Below, in pieces: positions 16,171 through 17,948 of a stretch of 17,948 bases of DNA; position 1 is the first letter of the stretch; the number at the start of each line of letters is the position of its first letter. Where the stretch lies: the NCBI GenBank assembly GCA_002422395.1, contig DIUY01000015.1, forward strand, positions 1 to 17,948. The letters are read 5' to 3'. A program made the translations under genes and the position numbers. The notes under the pieces are model-generated. The model did no database searches and was not told the DNA's origin. It worked only from the letters and a program-made list of their open reading frames with translations. Source of the stretch: Methylococcaceae bacterium UBA6146. Lineage in GTDB: Bacteria > Pseudomonadota > Gammaproteobacteria > Methylococcales > Methylomonadaceae.

Positions 16171-16257
16171 AAAAACACAGGCGATAGCTTGCCAGCTTGT
16201 TATCATGGTCTGTAGGGTGCTGTTCTCAATGTAGACCCTCTTTAATGCCATTATTTG

Positions 16258-16347
16258 TTAAGGCTTCCCTTTCTCTTTATCGTATTCCGCATGAGCCAGA
16301 ATATCGAGGACATACAACTTTTTTGGGTGGCGGTAAAAATGGTAATG
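16258..16347 (-). pseudogene. Possible C-terminal remnant of a small toxin-like gene
   Basis: On the minus strand the frame closed by TAA at 16258–16260 reads HYHFYRHPKKLYVLDIL then AHAEYDKEKGKP. A TAG lies directly before it and no proper start exists. The LYVLDILAHAEYDK end resembles the last strand and tail of RelE/HigB-type toxins, whose ends often carry an H.EYD motif. Thirty codons without start, between repeats, fit a decayed fragment. The match is by eye and could be chance. Confidence 0.3.
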
Positions 16348-16354
16348 CTATTTT

Positions 16355-16382
16355 GGAGTCAAAAAATATGTTTTTTGACTCC
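16355..16382. repeat. Perfect 12-bp hairpin upstream of acnB
   Basis: GGAGTCAAAAAA (16355–16366) and TTTTTTGACTCC (16371–16382) pair completely around the loop TATG. It lies 154 bases before acnB. The T run is inside the stem, not behind it, so it is not a normal terminator. It borders the toxin-like remnant. The remainder of 16171–16536 shows no gene that I can support. Confidence 0.65.
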
Positions 16383-16453
16383 GCTGTCACTTAAGCATTT
16401 GAATGTTTACCACTACCCAACTTATTAGGGTTGTATGGATTGCTGCTATCAAA

Positions 16454-16477
16454 CGAATATTATTACCGCGAATATTA
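16454..16477 (+). promoter_or_regulatory. Direct repeat in the acnB upstream region
   Basis: CGAATATTA occurs at 16454–16462 and again at 16469–16477, with a 15-base period. It lies 60–83 bases before the acnB start, within the likely promoter. It could be a pair of regulator half-sites; I do not recognise the regulator. Confidence 0.35.
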
Positions 16478-16536
16478 AAGGCGGAATGCCCCCCAAATTT
16501 TAAACACATTATTTAATACTCGCCAAGGAGCCCCCC

Positions 16537-17948
16537 ATGCTAGAACAATACCGAAAACACGTAGAAGAACGCGCCGCTGAAGGCATCGTGCCTAAACCTT
16601 TAGATGCAGCACAAACCGCCGCCCTATGCGAACTCATCAAAAACCCACCCGCTGGCGAAGAAGCTTTCATCTTGGATTTGCTCGCCAACCGCATCCCCGC
16701 AGGTGTGGACGAAGCGGCTTATGTCAAAGCCGGATTTCTGACCGCGATTGCCAAAGGCGAGGCCACTTCTCCGATTTTAACGCCGGAAGATGCCACCGAA
16801 TTGCTCGGTACGATGCTCGGTGGTTACAACGTCGCGCCGTTGATTGATTTGCTGGATGTCGCCGCGCTTGCGCCTATCGCCGCCAAAGCCTTGTCGCACA
16901 CCTTGTTGGTGTTCGATGCCTTCCATGACGTGCAAACCAAAGCCGATTCGGGCAACGCTTACGCCAAACAAGTCTTACAATCGTGGGCGGACGCGGAATG
17001 GTTCACCAGCAAACCTGCCGTGCCGGAAAAACTCACCGTCACCGTGTTTAAAGTCACAGGCGAAACCAACACCGACGATTTGTCACCCGCACCCGATGCG
17101 TGGTCACGCCCTGATATTCCGTTACACGCCAAAGCCATGCTGAAAATGCCGCGCGAAGGCATCACCAACGCCGAGCAACAAATCAATGAATTAAAACAAA
17201 AAGGCTTCCCTGTCGCTTACGTTGGCGACGTGGTCGGCACCGGCTCGTCGCGCAAATCGGCGACTAATTCGGTACTTTGGTTCATGGGCAATGACATCCC
17301 GTTCATCCCCAACAAACGCGATGGTGGCGTGTGTATCGGCGGCAAAATCGCGCCGATTTTCTTCAATACGATGGAAGATTCCGGCGCATTGCCGTTTGAA
17401 TGCGATGTAACGCGCTTATTGATGGGCGATGTCATCGACATTTTCCCGTATCAAGGCGTGGTCAAACGCCATGACAGCGAAGAAGTGGTGTGCTTGTTCA
17501 GCTTAAAAACCGATGTGTTGCTGGACGAAGTCCGCGCCGGAGGCCGTATCCCGCTGATTATCGGACGCGGTTTGACTGACCGGGCGCGTAAAGCGTTGGG
17601 CTTGCCTGCTTCTACCGTGTTTATCCGCCCAAGTGACGAAGCCGATTCCGGCAAAGGCTACACGCTGGCGCAAAAAATGGTCGGCAAAGCTTGCGGCGTG
17701 GCGGGTGTGCGCCCCAACACTTATTGCGAACCGCACATGACCACGGTCGGCTCACAAGACACCACCGGCCCGATTACCCGCGACGAGTTGAAAGACTTGG
17801 CTTGCTTGGGCTTCAGCGCCGACATGGTGATGCAGTCCTTCTGCCACACCGCCGCTTACCCCAAGGCCGTGGACGTCAAGACCCACCGCGAACTGCCCGC
17901 CTTCATCAGCAACCGCGGCGGCGTGTCCCTGCGCCCCGGTGACGGCGT
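16537..17948 (+). CDS. acnB: Aconitate hydratase B AcnB, 5' part
   Basis: The first 470 codons of the bifunctional aconitase/2-methylisocitrate dehydratase, which converts citrate to isocitrate; the gene runs off the right edge (full family length about 860). The N-terminal HEAT-like domain starts MLEQYRKHVEERAAEG. The swivel domain carries TGETNTDDLSPAPDAW (from about 173) and YVGDVVGTGSSRKSATNSVL (from about 229). Later come IPLIIGRGLTDRARKALGLP, MVGKACGVAGVRP, TTVGSQDTTGPITRDELKDL and FCHTAAYPKAVDV. The cysteines that bind the [4Fe-4S] cluster lie beyond the window. AAGGAG 6 bases before the ATG decides the start. Domain order (HEAT first) separates it from AcnA. The last 48 codons have a strikingly higher third-position GC than the rest of the gene. 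Confidence 0.97.
   Translation, partial: MLEQYRKHVEERAAEGIVPKPLDAAQTAALCELIKNPPAGEEAFILDLLANRIPAGVDEAAYVKAGFLTAIAKGEATSPILTPEDATELLGTMLGGYNVAPLIDLLDVAALAPIAAKALSHTLLVFDAFHDVQTKADSGNAYAKQVLQSWADAEWFTSKPAVPEKLTVTVFKVTGETNTDDLSPAPDAWSRPDIPLHAKAMLKMPREGITNAEQQINELKQKGFPVAYVGDVVGTGSSRKSATNSVLWFMGNDIPFIPNKRDGGVCIGGKIAPIFFNTMEDSGALPFECDVTRLLMGDVIDIFPYQGVVKRHDSEEVVCLFSLKTDVLLDEVRAGGRIPLIIGRGLTDRARKALGLPASTVFIRPSDEADSGKGYTLAQKMVGKACGVAGVRPNTYCEPHMTTVGSQDTTGPITRDELKDLACLGFSADMVMQSFCHTAAYPKAVDVKTHRELPAFISNRGGVSLRPGDG

Noticed and set aside
16197..16394. A 65-codon plus-strand frame between icd and acnB.
   Set aside because: It has no ribosome binding site or family match, runs through the hairpin at 16355–16382, and overlaps a more gene-like minus-strand remnant.
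16282..16428. A 40-odd-codon frame starting MSQNIEDIQLF on the plus strand.
   Set aside because: No ribosome binding site is seen, it runs across a perfect hairpin, and nothing in it resembles a known family.
1..17948. CRISPR arrays, tRNA or rRNA genes, insertion sequences with transposase, prophage genes.
   Set aside because: I looked for repeated spacers, cloverleaf-type sequences and transposase or integrase motifs and saw none; the only repeats are the short elements listed.

Overview
The window looks like a chromosomal housekeeping segment of a gammaproteobacterium. The evidence is the run tilS, pyrG, kdsA, eno, ftsB on the minus strand, the nadD–rsfS pair, a single-chain PntA with PntB, and an AcnB-type aconitase. 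Codon use is mixed-GC with AAA and GAA preferred. The NAD-type isocitrate dehydrogenase next to acnB, and a DUF5765-like membrane protein, would fit a type I methanotroph (Methylococcales). That placement is an impression from gene content and was not tested.

Layout. Positions 1–93 hold the first 31 codons of an unidentified minus-strand gene that runs off the left edge. From 126 to about 4152 four minus-strand genes follow in transcription order proA, nadD, rsfS, rmuC (proline synthesis, NAD synthesis, ribosome silencing, DNA recombination/nuclease-like). A 300-base gene-free stretch separates them from a plus-strand membrane protein of unknown function (4491–5246). The plus-strand pntA–pntB operon (5434–8431) is preceded by nested inverted repeats. 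Positions 8432–9045 are a decayed zone: a 3' hairpin, a short dispersed palindromic repeat, a frameshifted VF530-type gene and a frameshifted BFD-type [2Fe-2S] gene. From 9061 to 14863 the minus strand carries tilS, pyrG, kdsA, eno and ftsB, with a terminator-like hairpin between eno and ftsB. On the plus strand an NAD-type isocitrate dehydrogenase (15062–16072) and the first 470 codons of acnB (16537 to the right edge) end the window. Between them lie a second copy of the dispersed repeat, a possible toxin-gene remnant and a perfect 12-bp hairpin.

How the genes fit together. AcnB and isocitrate dehydrogenase catalyse consecutive TCA-cycle steps. The dehydrogenase has NAD-type residues, so it should make NADH, and the proton-translocating transhydrogenase PntAB could convert that to NADPH. 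Enolase, KdsA and PyrG form a conserved block supplying phosphoenolpyruvate, Kdo-8-phosphate and CTP, the three inputs of CMP-Kdo synthesis for lipopolysaccharide.

I did not find a clear new multi-gene system. The points most worth a second look are the nested inverted repeats ahead of pntAB, the paired decayed small genes, the Cys/His-rich DUF5765-like protein, the hairpin and remnant upstream of acnB, and an abrupt rise in third-position GC at the right end of acnB.
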